64,000 bases of DNA from Streptosporangium pseudovulgare (GTDB taxonomy: Bacteria > Actinomycetota > Actinomycetes > Streptosporangiales > Streptosporangiaceae): the NCBI RefSeq assembly GCF_014648055.1, contig NZ_BMQJ01000008.1:235746-299745 (forward strand). Direction: 5' to 3'. Positions 36,179-44,263 of the stretch are shown here, piece after piece. Made by a program: the position numbers and the translations under genes. The first letter of the stretch is position 1. Each line of letters opens with the position of its first letter. The notes beneath the pieces are model-generated. The model worked only from the letters and a program-made list of their open reading frames with translations, did not search any database and was not told the origin of the DNA.

Positions 36179-36774
36179 GATCGCTGATCGGTGAGCTTCC
36201 CGAGGGATGGCGGCAGGCCCCGCTCGGAAGTCTTTGTGACCTCGTCACCGGCCCGGGTATCCCGGCGCAGGTGTTCGGCGGTGATGTGCCGGTGGTGAAA
36301 CCTCGGAACATCGGAGACGGAAGGCTGATCGGTCCCGTCGACCGGGTGCCCACAGATGTCGCGGCCGGCCTGTTCCGTTACCGGCTGGCCGCCGGGGACG
36401 TGCTGTGCGTACGGACGGGAAATCCCGGACGTCACGCCCTCGTGACCACGGAGCACGAAGAATGGCTCTTCGGCACGGGGCTGATCAGGCTCCGTCCCGG
36501 TGGTGAGGTCCTGCCGCCCTATCTCAACCACTATCTCGGCCATCCGCTGGTCGGGAACTGGTTTGAGCGCAACACCACGGGCTCGGCCGTTCCCAGCATC
36601 AGTGGCAGGGCCCTGGGCGCGCTTCCTGTCGCGGTTCCGCCACTCGACGTCCAGGCGGCGATAGGGGGCGTCCTCGAAGCGCTGAACGAGAAGATCGCCG
36701 TACATGACCTGATCAGCCGGACGACCGCTGAGCTGCGGGACGCCCTCCTCGTGCGTCTGCTCAAAGGTGGGTAG
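36175..36774 (+). CDS. half-size type I specificity subunit (HsdS-like)
   Basis: 199 residues, about half a normal HsdS. One target-recognition domain (GWRQAPLGSLCDLVTG to ALPVAVPPLDVQ, about 10-155) is followed by one conserved helical region (QAAIGGVLEALNEKIAVHDLISRTTAELRDALLV). Half-HsdS proteins dimerise to give a palindromic recognition site. GTG start overlapping the methylase stop by four bases. The third and last gene of the HEPN-M-S operon. Confidence 0.85.
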   Translation: MRSLIGELPEGWRQAPLGSLCDLVTGPGIPAQVFGGDVPVVKPRNIGDGRLIGPVDRVPTDVAAGLFRYRLAAGDVLCVRTGNPGRHALVTTEHEEWLFGTGLIRLRPGGEVLPPYLNHYLGHPLVGNWFERNTTGSAVPSISGRALGALPVAVPPLDVQAAIGGVLEALNEKIAVHDLISRTTAELRDALLVRLLKGG

Positions 36775-36844
36775 ACACGCGCCGTACCGGATCGTGAGAT
36801 GTATGTGTCAGATGGTGGTGGAGTACGGGTAGACTCCGAGGCAC

Positions 36845-36886
36845 CATGTTCTACGGTCTGCTCATTATCGGCAGGCGCGCCGGCTG
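36845..36886 (+). CDS. cimA leader peptide, MFYGLLIIGRRAG
   Basis: 13-codon ORF whose middle reads Leu-Leu-Ile-Ile, matching the end products (isoleucine, leucine) of the pathway fed by the gene downstream. GAGG lies four bases before the ATG. A hairpin begins within its last codons and a terminator follows. It has the same design as the ilvB leader at 9107. Confidence 0.8.
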
Positions 36887-36940
36887 AAAAGGGACAACGC
36901 CGGCGCGCAGACCTCTCACGTCCGTGAGGGGTCTTTTTGT
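36874..36940 (+). terminator. cimA transcription attenuator
   Basis: An upstream hairpin pairs GCGCGCCGG (36874-36882) with CCGGCGCGC (36900-36908), covering the leader stop. The terminator stem pairs 36909-36919 with 36924-36934 (11 bp with one T-G) and is followed by TTTTTG. The two stems are contiguous, so a stalled or paused ribosome in the leader would alter which forms. Confidence 0.8.
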
Positions 36941-37014
36941 TTTCCGGGCTCCGTGGACCTTCGGGAGCCGGACGGCACGCGACGGATCGCCCGAACCCGC
37001 CCAAGGAGATTCGA

Positions 37015-38592
37015 ATGACCGACGATCGGTTCCACGTGTACGACACGACGCTCCGTGACGGAGCCCAGCAGGAGGGCCTGAACCTCACGGTGGCCGACAA
37101 GCTGGCCATCGCTCGTCACCTGGACGACCTGGGCGTCGGTTTCATCGAGGGCGGCTGGCCCGGCGCCAACCCCAAGGACACCGAATTCTTCAGGCGCGCT
37201 CGAACAGAGCTGGACCTGAAGCACGCGCGGCTCGCCGCGTTCGGCGCGACCCGCCGGGCGGGCGTGAAGGCGGCCGACGACCCGTTGGTGGCCGCGCTGC
37301 GCGAATCCGGCGCGCCGGTCGTGACCCTTGTCGCCAAGAGCCACGACCGGCACGTGGAGCTGGCTCTCCGCACGACCCTTGAGGAGAACCTCGCGATGAT
37401 CCGCGACACGGTCTCCCACCTTCGTGCGGAGGGCCAGAGGGTCTTCCTCGACGCCGAGCACTTCTTCGACGGCTACCGGTCCAACCCGGCCTACGCGCTG
37501 GAGGTCGTGCGCACCGCGGCCGAGGCGGGCGCCTCGGTGATCGCGCTGTGCGACACCAACGGCGGCATGCTGCCCGACGAGCTGGCCGAGGTCGTCCAGG
37601 CGGCGGTGGGGACCTCCGCCCGGATCGGCATCCACTGCCACGACGACACCGGTTGCGCGGTGGCCAACACCCTCGCCGCGGTCAGGGCGGGCGCCACCCA
37701 CGTGCAGGGCTGCGCCAACGGGTACGGCGAACGCTCCGGCAACGCCAACCTGTTCACCGTCGTGGCCAACCTGCAGCTCAAGCGGGGCTTCGACCTCGTC
37801 CCGGCGGAGTCGCTGTCGGAGATGACGAGGATCGCGCACGCGATCACCGAGGTGACCAACGTCACCCCGAACTCCCACGCCCCCTACGTGGGCGTCTCGG
37901 CCTTCGCGCACAAGGCCGGGCTGCACGCCAGCGCGATCAAGGTGGACCCCAACCTCTACCAGCACATCGACCCGGCCCAGGTGGGCAACGACATGCGGAT
38001 GCTCGTCTCCGACATGGCCGGCCGCGCCTCCGTGGAGCTCAAGGGCCGCGAGCTGGGCTACGAACTGTCCGCGGAGACCTCGCGCGAGCTGGTGGACCGC
38101 GTCAAGGACCTGGAGGCGAAGGGCTACACCTTCGAGGCGGCCGACGCCTCCTTCGAACTGCTGCTCCGCGACACCGTGGCGGGCCGCCGGACGCGCCACT
38201 TCACGGTCGAGTCCTGGCGGGTGATCGTCGAGCGGACCCGCGGGGCCGAACTGGTCAGCGAGGCCACGGTCAAGCTGCACGCCAAGGGCGAGCGGATCGT
38301 CTCCACCGGCGAGGGCAACGGCCCGGTCAACGCGCTGGACAAGGCGGTCCGGCTGGGGCTGGAGCGGCTCTATCCCGAGCTGGCCGAGCTGGAGCTCACC
38401 GACTTCAAGGTCCGCATCCTGGAGGGCACGTACGGCACCGGTGCGGTCACCCGCGTGCTGATCACCACCAGTGACGCGGACGGCGAGTGGTCCACCGTGG
38501 GCGTCGACGAGAACATCATCGAGGCCTCCTGGCAGGCCCTGGAGCAGGCCGTCACCTACGGGCTGTTCCGGGCGGGCCACGCCGCCGGCTGA
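37015..38592 (+). CDS. cimA: (R)-citramalate synthase
   Basis: 525 residues. A DRE-TIM enzyme condensing acetyl-CoA and pyruvate to citramalate, the threonine-independent entry to 2-ketobutyrate and isoleucine. [15 protein letters not shown] and [19 protein letters not shown] give the metal and catalytic residues; [12 protein letters not shown] is the conserved loop. The C-terminal LeuA dimer/allosteric domain is present (to the end). The length and N-terminal VYDTTLRDG of the CimA branch separate it from LeuA. ATG 37015 has AAGGAG seven bases upstream. Product is processed by leuCD and leuB, also in this window. Confidence 0.93.
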   Translation: MTDDRFHVYDTTLRDGAQQEGLNLTVADKLAIARHLDDLGVGFIEGGWPGANPKDTEFFRRARTELDLKHARLAAFGATRRAGVKAADDPLVAALRESGAPVVTLVAKSHDRHVELALRTTLEENLAMIRDTVSHLRAEGQRVFLDAEHFFDGYRSNPAYALEVVRTAAEAGASVIALCDTNGGMLPDELAEVVQAAVGTSARIGIHCHDDTGCAVANTLAAVRAGATHVQGCANGYGERSGNANLFTVVANLQLKRGFDLVPAESLSEMTRIAHAITEVTNVTPNSHAPYVGVSAFAHKAGLHASAIKVDPNLYQHIDPAQVGNDMRMLVSDMAGRASVELKGRELGYELSAETSRELVDRVKDLEAKGYTFEAADASFELLLRDTVAGRRTRHFTVESWRVIVERTRGAELVSEATVKLHAKGERIVSTGEGNGPVNALDKAVRLGLERLYPELAELELTDFKVRILEGTYGTGAVTRVLITTSDADGEWSTVGVDENIIEASWQALEQAVTYGLFRAGHAAG

Positions 38593-38734
38593 CCGGCGTC
38601 CGCCGGGCCGCCGCCTCCCGCCGCGGCCCGGCCCTCCCACGGACGCGGCCGGACCCCTGCCGGAGGCGTACGGCGAGGCCGCCGAAGGCGCGGATCCGGG
38701 GCACGGTCCCGCGGGCCGTACCCCGGCCGGAGGC

Positions 38735-40411
38735 TCAGCGCAGGTCGGACCCGGAGACCCGGAAGCTCACCGCGCCCTCGGAGGTCCCCACGGTCACCTT
38801 GGAACCGGAGCAGGAGACCGAGGGCTTGTCGGCTCCCGGCACCACGACGGTGAGCACCGGGTCCGCCGACGCGGGGGAGACGACCGCCGGGGCGGGCTGC
38901 TTGTTGAGGTAGGCGGTGGAGACCCAGCCCTGGTAGGGGTTCCGCTGCCCGCGGATCACCTTTCCGCTCACCGGCTTGCACGAGGGCATCGAGACCTGCG
39001 CCAGCGTGGCCTTCCAGCCCGCCTTGTCCTTGACCACGACGCGGCCGCCGGAGGCGGAGACGACGGACAGCTCCGAGGCGAGATGCCAGGTGGTGGAGAC
39101 CCTGGAGCCCTTGGGCACCGTGTCCAGCACGGCCATCACGTCGCGTCCGTGGTTGACCAGCACCGAGCGGGTCCTCGGCACGCCGTAGGCCCGGTCGGTC
39201 AGCCGGTAGCTCTGCCGGTCCTCGCCGATGGACGACCTGCTCAGGGCGGTGGCCGTCCTCCCGCGGAACGGCCGTCCCACCACGGCCGGGGTGTTGTGCG
39301 CCTGCGGCGACATCGTCCAGCGGCGGTAGGTGTTCTCCTCGTAGGAGTGGAAGCCCACGTCCACCAGGACGTCGCGGCCCTGGGCGTAGTAGGTCACGCC
39401 CAGGTGGTCCTCGTGCCCGTGGTACTTCAGGCCGGGGCCGAAGCGGATGGAGTAGAACGCCGACTCGGGCTTGTCCCAGTCGGTGCGCCCGTAGACGTAG
39501 CCGTTGCCGAACACCTTGACCTTCGCCTTGGGGTGGTCGTAGCCGACCGGCCGCACGTCCGCGCCGCCGTCGCCGATCGGGACCATGAACCCGTTCGGCT
39601 GGGTGGAGTGGGCGATGAAGGTCTCCAGCCCCTCCCACCGCTTACCGATCTCGGCGGGGACCTTGAGGCCGCACGCCTTGATGTTGTCCATCGCGACCCT
39701 GAGCCGCTCGTGGACGTAGACCGCGTAGCGCGGCGCCTGCTCGCGCAGCACTCCCTGGGAGTCGACGTCCAGCTTCACCGTCTCGTTCAGGCGCCGCAGG
39801 GCGAGGCCGGACCACTTCGGGCGCTTGTAGCGGCACCCGATGCCCAGCAGTGCGATGTCCTGGTCGATGCCGTGGTTGTGGCCCTTCTCGTACAGGCGGG
39901 GGTCGGACAGCACCGCGGCGTGCTCGGCCAGGCTCTTCGACAGCCAGGACTCCTGGACGTGCTTGCTGAGGCAGACCAGGGCGGGGGCGCGCAACGCGAC
40001 GGGGTGCTCCTGCCAGGCGTACGGGCTGGCCTTCGGGCCGCCACGGCGCGGGTTGTCGGCCACCCAGTCCTTGGCGATCTCGGTGGCGCGGGTCAGGTAG
40101 GACTTCTCCCCGCTGGTCTCGTACTCGGCCACCAGCCGCCCCATCCAGCGCAGCGAGTGGAAGACCATGCTCCAGGAGCGGTTGCGGTAGGGGTCGGTGC
40201 GCCAGTTGACGTCCTTGCCGACCTTGACCGGCGGCAGGTCCAGGAACTCGATCTCGCCGTTCATGATGTCCGGCGCGGTCGGAGTGGCCGGGAGCCAGTC
40301 GCCCTGGCATTCGGAGGTGCGTTCCACCGCGGCCTGCGCCGGGCCGGTCGCCGTGCCGTAGCTCGTGAGGAGGACGGCGGAGAGGATGAGTGCTCTGGTG
40401 CGGCGGCGCAC
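38735..40411 (-). CDS. secreted heparinase II/III family protein (polysaccharide lyase-like)
   Basis: 558 residues. Signal peptide RRRTRALILSAVLLTSYGTATGPAQA, then an alpha/alpha toroid (about 60-320) with EKGHNHGIDQDIALLGIGC and a C-terminal beta-sandwich with YHGHEDHLGVTYYAQGRDVLVDVG (metal/catalytic His). Family members cleave uronate-containing polysaccharides extracellularly. The substrate is not clear. The GTG at 40411 follows GGAAGGA and gives the signal peptide; the open frame runs further upstream but without a site. Convergent with cimA. Confidence 0.85.
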   Translation of the reverse strand: MRRRTRALILSAVLLTSYGTATGPAQAAVERTSECQGDWLPATPTAPDIMNGEIEFLDLPPVKVGKDVNWRTDPYRNRSWSMVFHSLRWMGRLVAEYETSGEKSYLTRATEIAKDWVADNPRRGGPKASPYAWQEHPVALRAPALVCLSKHVQESWLSKSLAEHAAVLSDPRLYEKGHNHGIDQDIALLGIGCRYKRPKWSGLALRRLNETVKLDVDSQGVLREQAPRYAVYVHERLRVAMDNIKACGLKVPAEIGKRWEGLETFIAHSTQPNGFMVPIGDGGADVRPVGYDHPKAKVKVFGNGYVYGRTDWDKPESAFYSIRFGPGLKYHGHEDHLGVTYYAQGRDVLVDVGFHSYEENTYRRWTMSPQAHNTPAVVGRPFRGRTATALSRSSIGEDRQSYRLTDRAYGVPRTRSVLVNHGRDVMAVLDTVPKGSRVSTTWHLASELSVVSASGGRVVVKDKAGWKATLAQVSMPSCKPVSGKVIRGQRNPYQGWVSTAYLNKQPAPAVVSPASADPVLTVVVPGADKPSVSCSGSKVTVGTSEGAVSFRVSGSDLR

Positions 40412-40560
40412 GCCTGTTCCTTCCGGGGCTGACGACGAGGGCGGATCATGCTGTCCGAATCCCACCAAACCGGTCAAGTTGGAAGGAGGGCTTTCAGGAG
40501 ATCGTTAGCAACTAGATGCGCGCGGCGGGTTTGACGGCTGGTTGGGCGGCGGCTTCGGCG

Positions 40561-40630
40561 TCGTGCCGGTCGTGCCGGTCGTGCCGGTCGTGCCGGTCGT
40601 GCCGGTCGTGCCGGTCGTGCCGGTCGTGCC
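40561..40630. repeat. 9-bp tandem repeat TCGTGCCGG
   Basis: Seven full copies and seven further bases, without interruption. Confidence 0.9.
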
Positions 40631-40640
40631 CGGTCGGCCG

Positions 40641-40722
40641 CCCCGCCCGCCGGCCCCGCCGTGCTCACCGCCCGCCCCGCCCGCCGGCCCCGCCGTGCTC
40701 ACCGCCCGCCCCGCCCGCGGGT
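40641..40722. repeat. 34-bp tandem repeat
   Basis: Units beginning CCCCGCCCGCCGGCCCCG start at 40641, 40675 and, partial, 40709. Confidence 0.85.
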
Positions 40723-40751
40723 CGCGTCGCCGCCTGGTTCATGCTGGGCGC

Positions 40752-41348
40752 ATGCGACTCGCCGACATCGTGATCCCCGAGACCCCCGCCGCCCGCGCCG
40801 CGCTGGAGGTCGCCACCGAGTACTGCTCGCCCGCCCTGCTGAACCACTCCGTCCGCGCCTACCTGTGGGCGGCGGCCTACGGGGCGATGAACGGCATCGC
40901 CTTCGACGCCGAGCTGCTGTACGTCTCGGCGATGCTGCACGACATCGGCCTGGTCCAGGAGTTCGACAGCCACACCGTGCCGTTCGAGGAGGCCGGCGGC
41001 CACGTCGCCTGGGTCTTCGGCGCCGGGGCGGGGTGGCCCGTGGCGCGGCGGAGGCGCGCCGCCGAGGTGATCGTGCGCCACATGTGGGACGAGGTGGACG
41101 TCGAGGCCGATCCCGAGGGCCACCTGCTGGAGCTGTCGACCGGCCTGGACATCTCCGGGCGGCGGCCGGAGGCGTTCCCCGCCGAGCTGCGCGCCGAGGT
41201 GCTCGGCCGCCATCCCCGGCTGGGCATCGGCGAGGAGTTCACCGCCTGCATCAAGGACCAGGCCGCCCGTAAGCCGGACAGCCTGGCCGGGGGCTTCGTC
41301 CGCAACGGCATCGCCGGGCGGATCGCGGCGAACCCGCTGGACCGCTGA
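40752..41348 (+). CDS. HD domain protein (cyanamide hydratase-like)
   Basis: 198 residues. The sequence EYCSPALLNHSVRAYLWAAAYG (first His), SAMLHDIGLVQEF (HD) and the downstream His in VIVRHMW form the HD metal site. The region around ALLNHSVRAY is characteristic of cyanamide hydratase/HD hydrolases. The substrate is unknown. ATG 40752 lies in a sequence CGCATG without a clear ribosome site. Its stop codon touches a 39-bp tandem repeat. Confidence 0.85.
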   Translation: MRLADIVIPETPAARAALEVATEYCSPALLNHSVRAYLWAAAYGAMNGIAFDAELLYVSAMLHDIGLVQEFDSHTVPFEEAGGHVAWVFGAGAGWPVARRRRAAEVIVRHMWDEVDVEADPEGHLLELSTGLDISGRRPEAFPAELRAEVLGRHPRLGIGEEFTACIKDQAARKPDSLAGGFVRNGIAGRIAANPLDR

Positions 41349-41450
41349 GGACTCCCGGCCGCCGACCAGGAAGGGCCGGGGTCCTCAGGACTCCCGGCCG
41401 CCGGCCCGGGAGAGCCGGAACGCTCAGGACTCCTGGCCGCCCGGGCCGGT
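41348..41450. repeat. 39-bp tandem repeat spanning two gene ends
   Basis: Copies of AGGACTCCCGGCCGCC start at 41348, 41387 and 41426. The first lies at the TGA of the HD gene, and the third is the last codons of the convergent heme oxygenase-like gene (stop 41424-41426). Confidence 0.85.
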
Positions 41451-41831
41451 GCTCTGGACGACCTCGAACGACCACAGCTCCGCCGCGGTGGCGGCCGGCG
41501 ACTGCCCGTGCCCGTGACCGGCGCCCTCCCCGTGCCCGTGCCCCTGACCGGCCTCCTGTCCCTGCTCCTGCCCGTGGCCGTGACCGGCGCCGCCGCCCTC
41601 CCCGTGGCCCCGCTGGAACGCCCGGCTCTCGGTCCAGCGCCTGAAGTCGTCCTCGGAGCGCCAGCGGGTGTAGACCATGTAGCGGTCGGTGCCCTCGACC
41701 GGGCGGAGCAGCTCGAACCACTCGAACCCGTCGGCTGACTCGACCATCCCGGCGCGCGAGGAGAACCGGCGTTCCAGCTCCTGGCGCATCTCCGCCGGCA
41801 CCGTCAGGACGTTTATCTTCACGACCGACAC
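41424..41831 (-). CDS. heme-degrading monooxygenase-like protein with His-rich insert
   Basis: 135 residues, ABM ferredoxin-like fold. N7 (VVKINVLT), W66 (DDFRRW) and H76 (FQRGH) match the Asn-Trp-His positions of the IsdG/MhuD heme-degrading enzymes, which release iron from heme. After H76 comes a Gly/His/Glu/Gln-rich stretch of about 40 residues (GHGHGQEQGQEAGQGHGHG) before the last strand (ELWSFEVV). This is unusual; it may bind metal or be a flexible expansion. ATG 41831 is the family start. Convergent with the HD gene through the 39-bp repeat. Confidence 0.8.
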   Translation of the reverse strand: MSVVKINVLTVPAEMRQELERRFSSRAGMVESADGFEWFELLRPVEGTDRYMVYTRWRSEDDFRRWTESRAFQRGHGEGGGAGHGHGQEQGQEAGQGHGHGEGAGHGHGQSPAATAAELWSFEVVQSTGPGGQES

Positions 41832-41889
41832 ATCTTCTCCCTGGCGTTCGAGGCGTTGGCTGTGCCGGCCACTCTACGACCGGCGTCTC

Positions 41890-42477
41890 TCAGGCGACGG
41901 TCCGGCGGGGGCGTGGCGGCTCGGCCAGGCTCACCTTGGCCACGGCCGGGACGTGCTCGGTCTCCAGCACCTGGCGCATCCGCGGGACGGCCACCCCGCC
42001 GATCTGCTCGCAGATCGCGCTCATCGGGGTGGTCTCGTCGGCCGTCAGGCGCAGCCGTACGGCGGGGCGGGCGCTCGTGCCCGTCATGGTGGCGGAGACG
42101 TCGTGGATGGCCGGGTGCGCGCCGACCTCGGCCGCCATCGCCTCGGTCACCGTGTCCGCGCGGACGTCGGTGGCGCCGCCCGGACCGCGTTCCAGGCGGA
42201 TGCCACGCAGTCTGCCGCTGCGCCCCTGGACGATCAGCCAGCGCAGGCCGTACAGGGCGAGTACCACCGCGGCGAGGGAGAGCGCCCCCCAGCTCCACGG
42301 GGCGGTGCGGGCGAACCCGGCGCGCGTTGCGGGGCTGATCAGCGGTTCCGTGGCGGACGCCCAGCTCTGCGGGAGCAGCCGGGTGCCGCGGACGAGCGCG
42401 TAGACGCCGGCGGCGGTCAGCAGCAGCCCGATGATCAGCAGTCCCAGCCGGTTGCCCCGCGCGGTCTTCCTGTCCAC
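41890..42477 (-). CDS. alkaline-shock membrane anchor AmaP-like protein
   Basis: 195 residues. Two hydrophobic segments (LGLLIIGLLLTAAGVYALV, then LSLAAVVLALYGLRWLIV) are followed by a soluble Asp23-like beta-alpha domain (about 90-190, ATMTGTSARPAVRLRLTADE). GTG start seven bases after the preceding gene's stop. Last gene of the Asp23/Gls24 operon; AmaP in Firmicutes anchors Asp23 to the membrane during envelope stress. Confidence 0.75.
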   Translation of the reverse strand: MDRKTARGNRLGLLIIGLLLTAAGVYALVRGTRLLPQSWASATEPLISPATRAGFARTAPWSWGALSLAAVVLALYGLRWLIVQGRSGRLRGIRLERGPGGATDVRADTVTEAMAAEVGAHPAIHDVSATMTGTSARPAVRLRLTADETTPMSAICEQIGGVAVPRMRQVLETEHVPAVAKVSLAEPPRPRRTVA

Positions 42478-42484
42478 CTCGGGC

Positions 42485-43381
42485 TCACCTCCCTCGCAGC
42501 CGCACGTTCACCGGATGGTCGTGCACGGGGGAGAGCTCCTCGATCCGCGCGTGTACGGCCTGCCGTACGGCCTCGGGAAGCCCGGACGTGTCGCGCAGCG
42601 TGGTGCGGGCGGTCACCTGCGCGGTCCTGCCGACCAGCCGCACCCGGGCGTGCTCGACGCCCGGCACCCGGTTCGCCGCGTGGGCCAGGGCGCCGGTGAA
42701 CCCGCGGGGGCGCATGCCGACGATCAGATCCGGGTCGCCGGTCCTGACCGGGACCGTCCTGGACCGGCCGGGGATGAGCGCGAACAGGACGAGCAGCAGG
42801 CCCAGCGCGGTGAGCAGGGTCGCGGCCCCCAGCGCCTGCGGGGACCGCCACGGCGTCGAGGCGGCCCAGGCGAACATCCGGTCGTACGGCACGACGCGCA
42901 CCGGGCTGCCGAGCAGCGCGGAGATCACCTCCGTCGCGACCAGGCCGCCGATGACGAGCATCAGGGCGGCCGTTATGACGGCGGGGACCACCCGGCGCGG
43001 GCGGAAGGCCCGGACGGCCGCCCGGTCGGCGGCCCGGTTCCGCGGGACCGGGCCGGACGCGGACGGGCCGGCCGTCGGGGCCTGTTCCGGAGTTCCCGCG
43101 CCGGGTGCGGTAGTCGGTGTCCGTTCCGGGACCTCCGCGCCGGGTGCGGTAGTCGGTGTCCGCTCCGGGACCTCCGCGCCGGGTGTGGCAGTCGGTGTCC
43201 GTTCCGGGACTTCCGCACCGGGTGCGGTCGTCGGTTCCTGTTCCGGGACTTCCGCGCCGGGCGCGGCCGGCGTGCCCGGGGGAGGGAACCCGGTGGGTGT
43301 TCCCCCGGAGGGCTCCGGTGGGACGGAGGGTGTGCCCCCGGGGGCCGGGTCGGGCGGCCCCGGGGCGGAGGGGGTGGTCAT
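42485..43381 (-). CDS. DUF6286-type membrane protein with Pro-rich repeats
   Basis: 298 residues. Residues 41-105 are five 13-residue repeats of the form PGAEVPERTPTTA encoded by a 39-bp tandem array. Two membrane helices (about 128-150 and 180-200) precede an Asp23-like soluble domain (LIVGMRPRGFTGALAHAANRVPGV). Start overlaps the upstream Asp23 gene (43378-43381). Fifth gene of the operon. Confidence 0.75.
   Translation of the reverse strand: MTTPSAPGPPDPAPGGTPSVPPEPSGGTPTGFPPPGTPAAPGAEVPEQEPTTAPGAEVPERTPTATPGAEVPERTPTTAPGAEVPERTPTTAPGAGTPEQAPTAGPSASGPVPRNRAADRAAVRAFRPRRVVPAVITAALMLVIGGLVATEVISALLGSPVRVVPYDRMFAWAASTPWRSPQALGAATLLTALGLLLVLFALIPGRSRTVPVRTGDPDLIVGMRPRGFTGALAHAANRVPGVEHARVRLVGRTAQVTARTTLRDTSGLPEAVRQAVHARIEELSPVHDHPVNVRLRGR
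43067..43261. repeat. 39-bp tandem array inside the DUF6286-type gene
   Basis: Five imperfect 39-bp units encode PGAEVPE(R/Q)(T/E/A)PT-type repeats. The copy number probably varies between strains. Confidence 0.8.
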
Positions 43382-43815
43382 GACGTGTCATCTCCCCGGG
43401 AAGGCACGAGGTCGGTCACGCCGATGTCGATGTGGCCGACGGCGAGACCGGTGAGGTCGTGGACGCGGCGGGCGACGTGCCGCCGGATCTCCTCGGCGAC
43501 GTGCCGCAGCGGGACGGGGTAGTCCACCGACACGTCCAGCTCCAGGAAGGCGAGCTCGTCGTGCACGACGGCCTGGGTGCCACCCGGGGCCAGCGCGCCG
43601 CGCTCGCGGACCCGGTGCACGTGCGGCACCTCCCCGGCGGCCTGGGCGGCGATGCGCGCCACCACCCGCTCGGGGATGTCGGTTCTTCCCCGCAGCTCGG
43701 GCGGCACGGCCGCCGGGGCGGGCCCGGCAGGGGCCGGCTCCCGCGCGGGGACGCCGCCCGGTTCCGGGGGGCCGTCCGCCGGGGCGGGCGGCGCGGACCC
43801 GGCCGGAGCGGTCAT
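43378..43815 (-). CDS. Asp23/Gls24 family envelope stress protein
   Basis: 145 residues. Pro/Ala-rich N-terminal 40 residues are followed by the Asp23 domain: RVVARIAAQAAGEVPHVHRV and LELDVSVDYPVPLRHVAEEIRRHVARRVHDLTGLAVGHIDIGV. Overlaps the genes on either side by four bases. Confidence 0.85.
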   Translation of the reverse strand: MTAPAGSAPPAPADGPPEPGGVPAREPAPAGPAPAAVPPELRGRTDIPERVVARIAAQAAGEVPHVHRVRERGALAPGGTQAVVHDELAFLELDVSVDYPVPLRHVAEEIRRHVARRVHDLTGLAVGHIDIGVTDLVPSRGDDTS

Positions 43816-44000
43816 CTGTGCCCCTTGGACAGCTTGGACAGGTCCACCGCGTCGCCGTCGACGAGGCGGCCGATGATCACCCCGACGGCGCCCAGGACCA
43901 GCACCAGCAGAAACGCGCCCAGTCCGCCGAAGGCCGCCGCGAAGCCCAGGGCCACGCCGGCGACCAGGCCGATGAGCGACCAGATGGGAAACCCGTTCAC
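43812..44000 (-). CDS. small membrane protein (DUF2273-like)
   Basis: 62 residues with two hydrophobic helices (WSLIGLVAGVALGFAAAFGG and LGAFLLVLVLGAVGVIIGRL) and a charged C-terminus DLSKLSKGHR. Small DUF2273 proteins are standard members of Asp23 operons. ATGA overlaps on both sides. Confidence 0.85.
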   Translation of the reverse strand: MNGFPIWSLIGLVAGVALGFAAAFGGLGAFLLVLVLGAVGVIIGRLVDGDAVDLSKLSKGHR

Positions 44001-44263
44001 CGTATACCTCCGATGTGGACGTTCACCGGGCGGCCGCCCACCAGCGGGGCGAGGGCGGCGCGCACGTCTTCGGCGATCTCCGGCAGCGGCCGTCCCGGCT
44101 GGACGACGATGGAGACCTCGACCTGGTCGTCCCGTACGGCCACGCCGGGCACCTTCTCTCCCGGCAGGTAGGTCGCCACCGCGCCGAACGGGCCGCCGGA
44201 CAGCCCCGCGACGCCGGGGCAGTGCCGTACGGCGTCGGCGACCTCGTGGGCCAGCTCGCTCAC
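43997..44263 (-). CDS. short Asp23/Gls24-like protein
   Basis: 88 residues, close to a bare Asp23 core (VEVSIVVQPGRPLPEIAEDVRAAL, then VNVHIGGI). It lacks the N- and C-terminal extensions of the longer members. Four-base overlaps with both neighbours. Confidence 0.75.
   Translation of the reverse strand: MSELAHEVADAVRHCPGVAGLSGGPFGAVATYLPGEKVPGVAVRDDQVEVSIVVQPGRPLPEIAEDVRAALAPLVGGRPVNVHIGGIR

Larger units (their letters stand above)
40412..40751. other. 340-bp divergent spacer with two tandem arrays
   Basis: Promoters of the heparinase-like gene (minus) and of the HD gene (plus) should lie here. Between them are a 9-bp and a 34-bp tandem array, listed separately. A short A+T-rich patch around 40490-40520 could hold a promoter. 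Confidence 0.5.

Noticed and set aside
32111-36774. Prophage or integrative element
   Set aside because: No integrase, phage structural gene, direct-repeat attachment sites or tRNA boundary was seen around the accessory block.
40561-40722. CRISPR array
   Set aside because: Repeats are contiguous without spacers and too short, and no cas genes are present.
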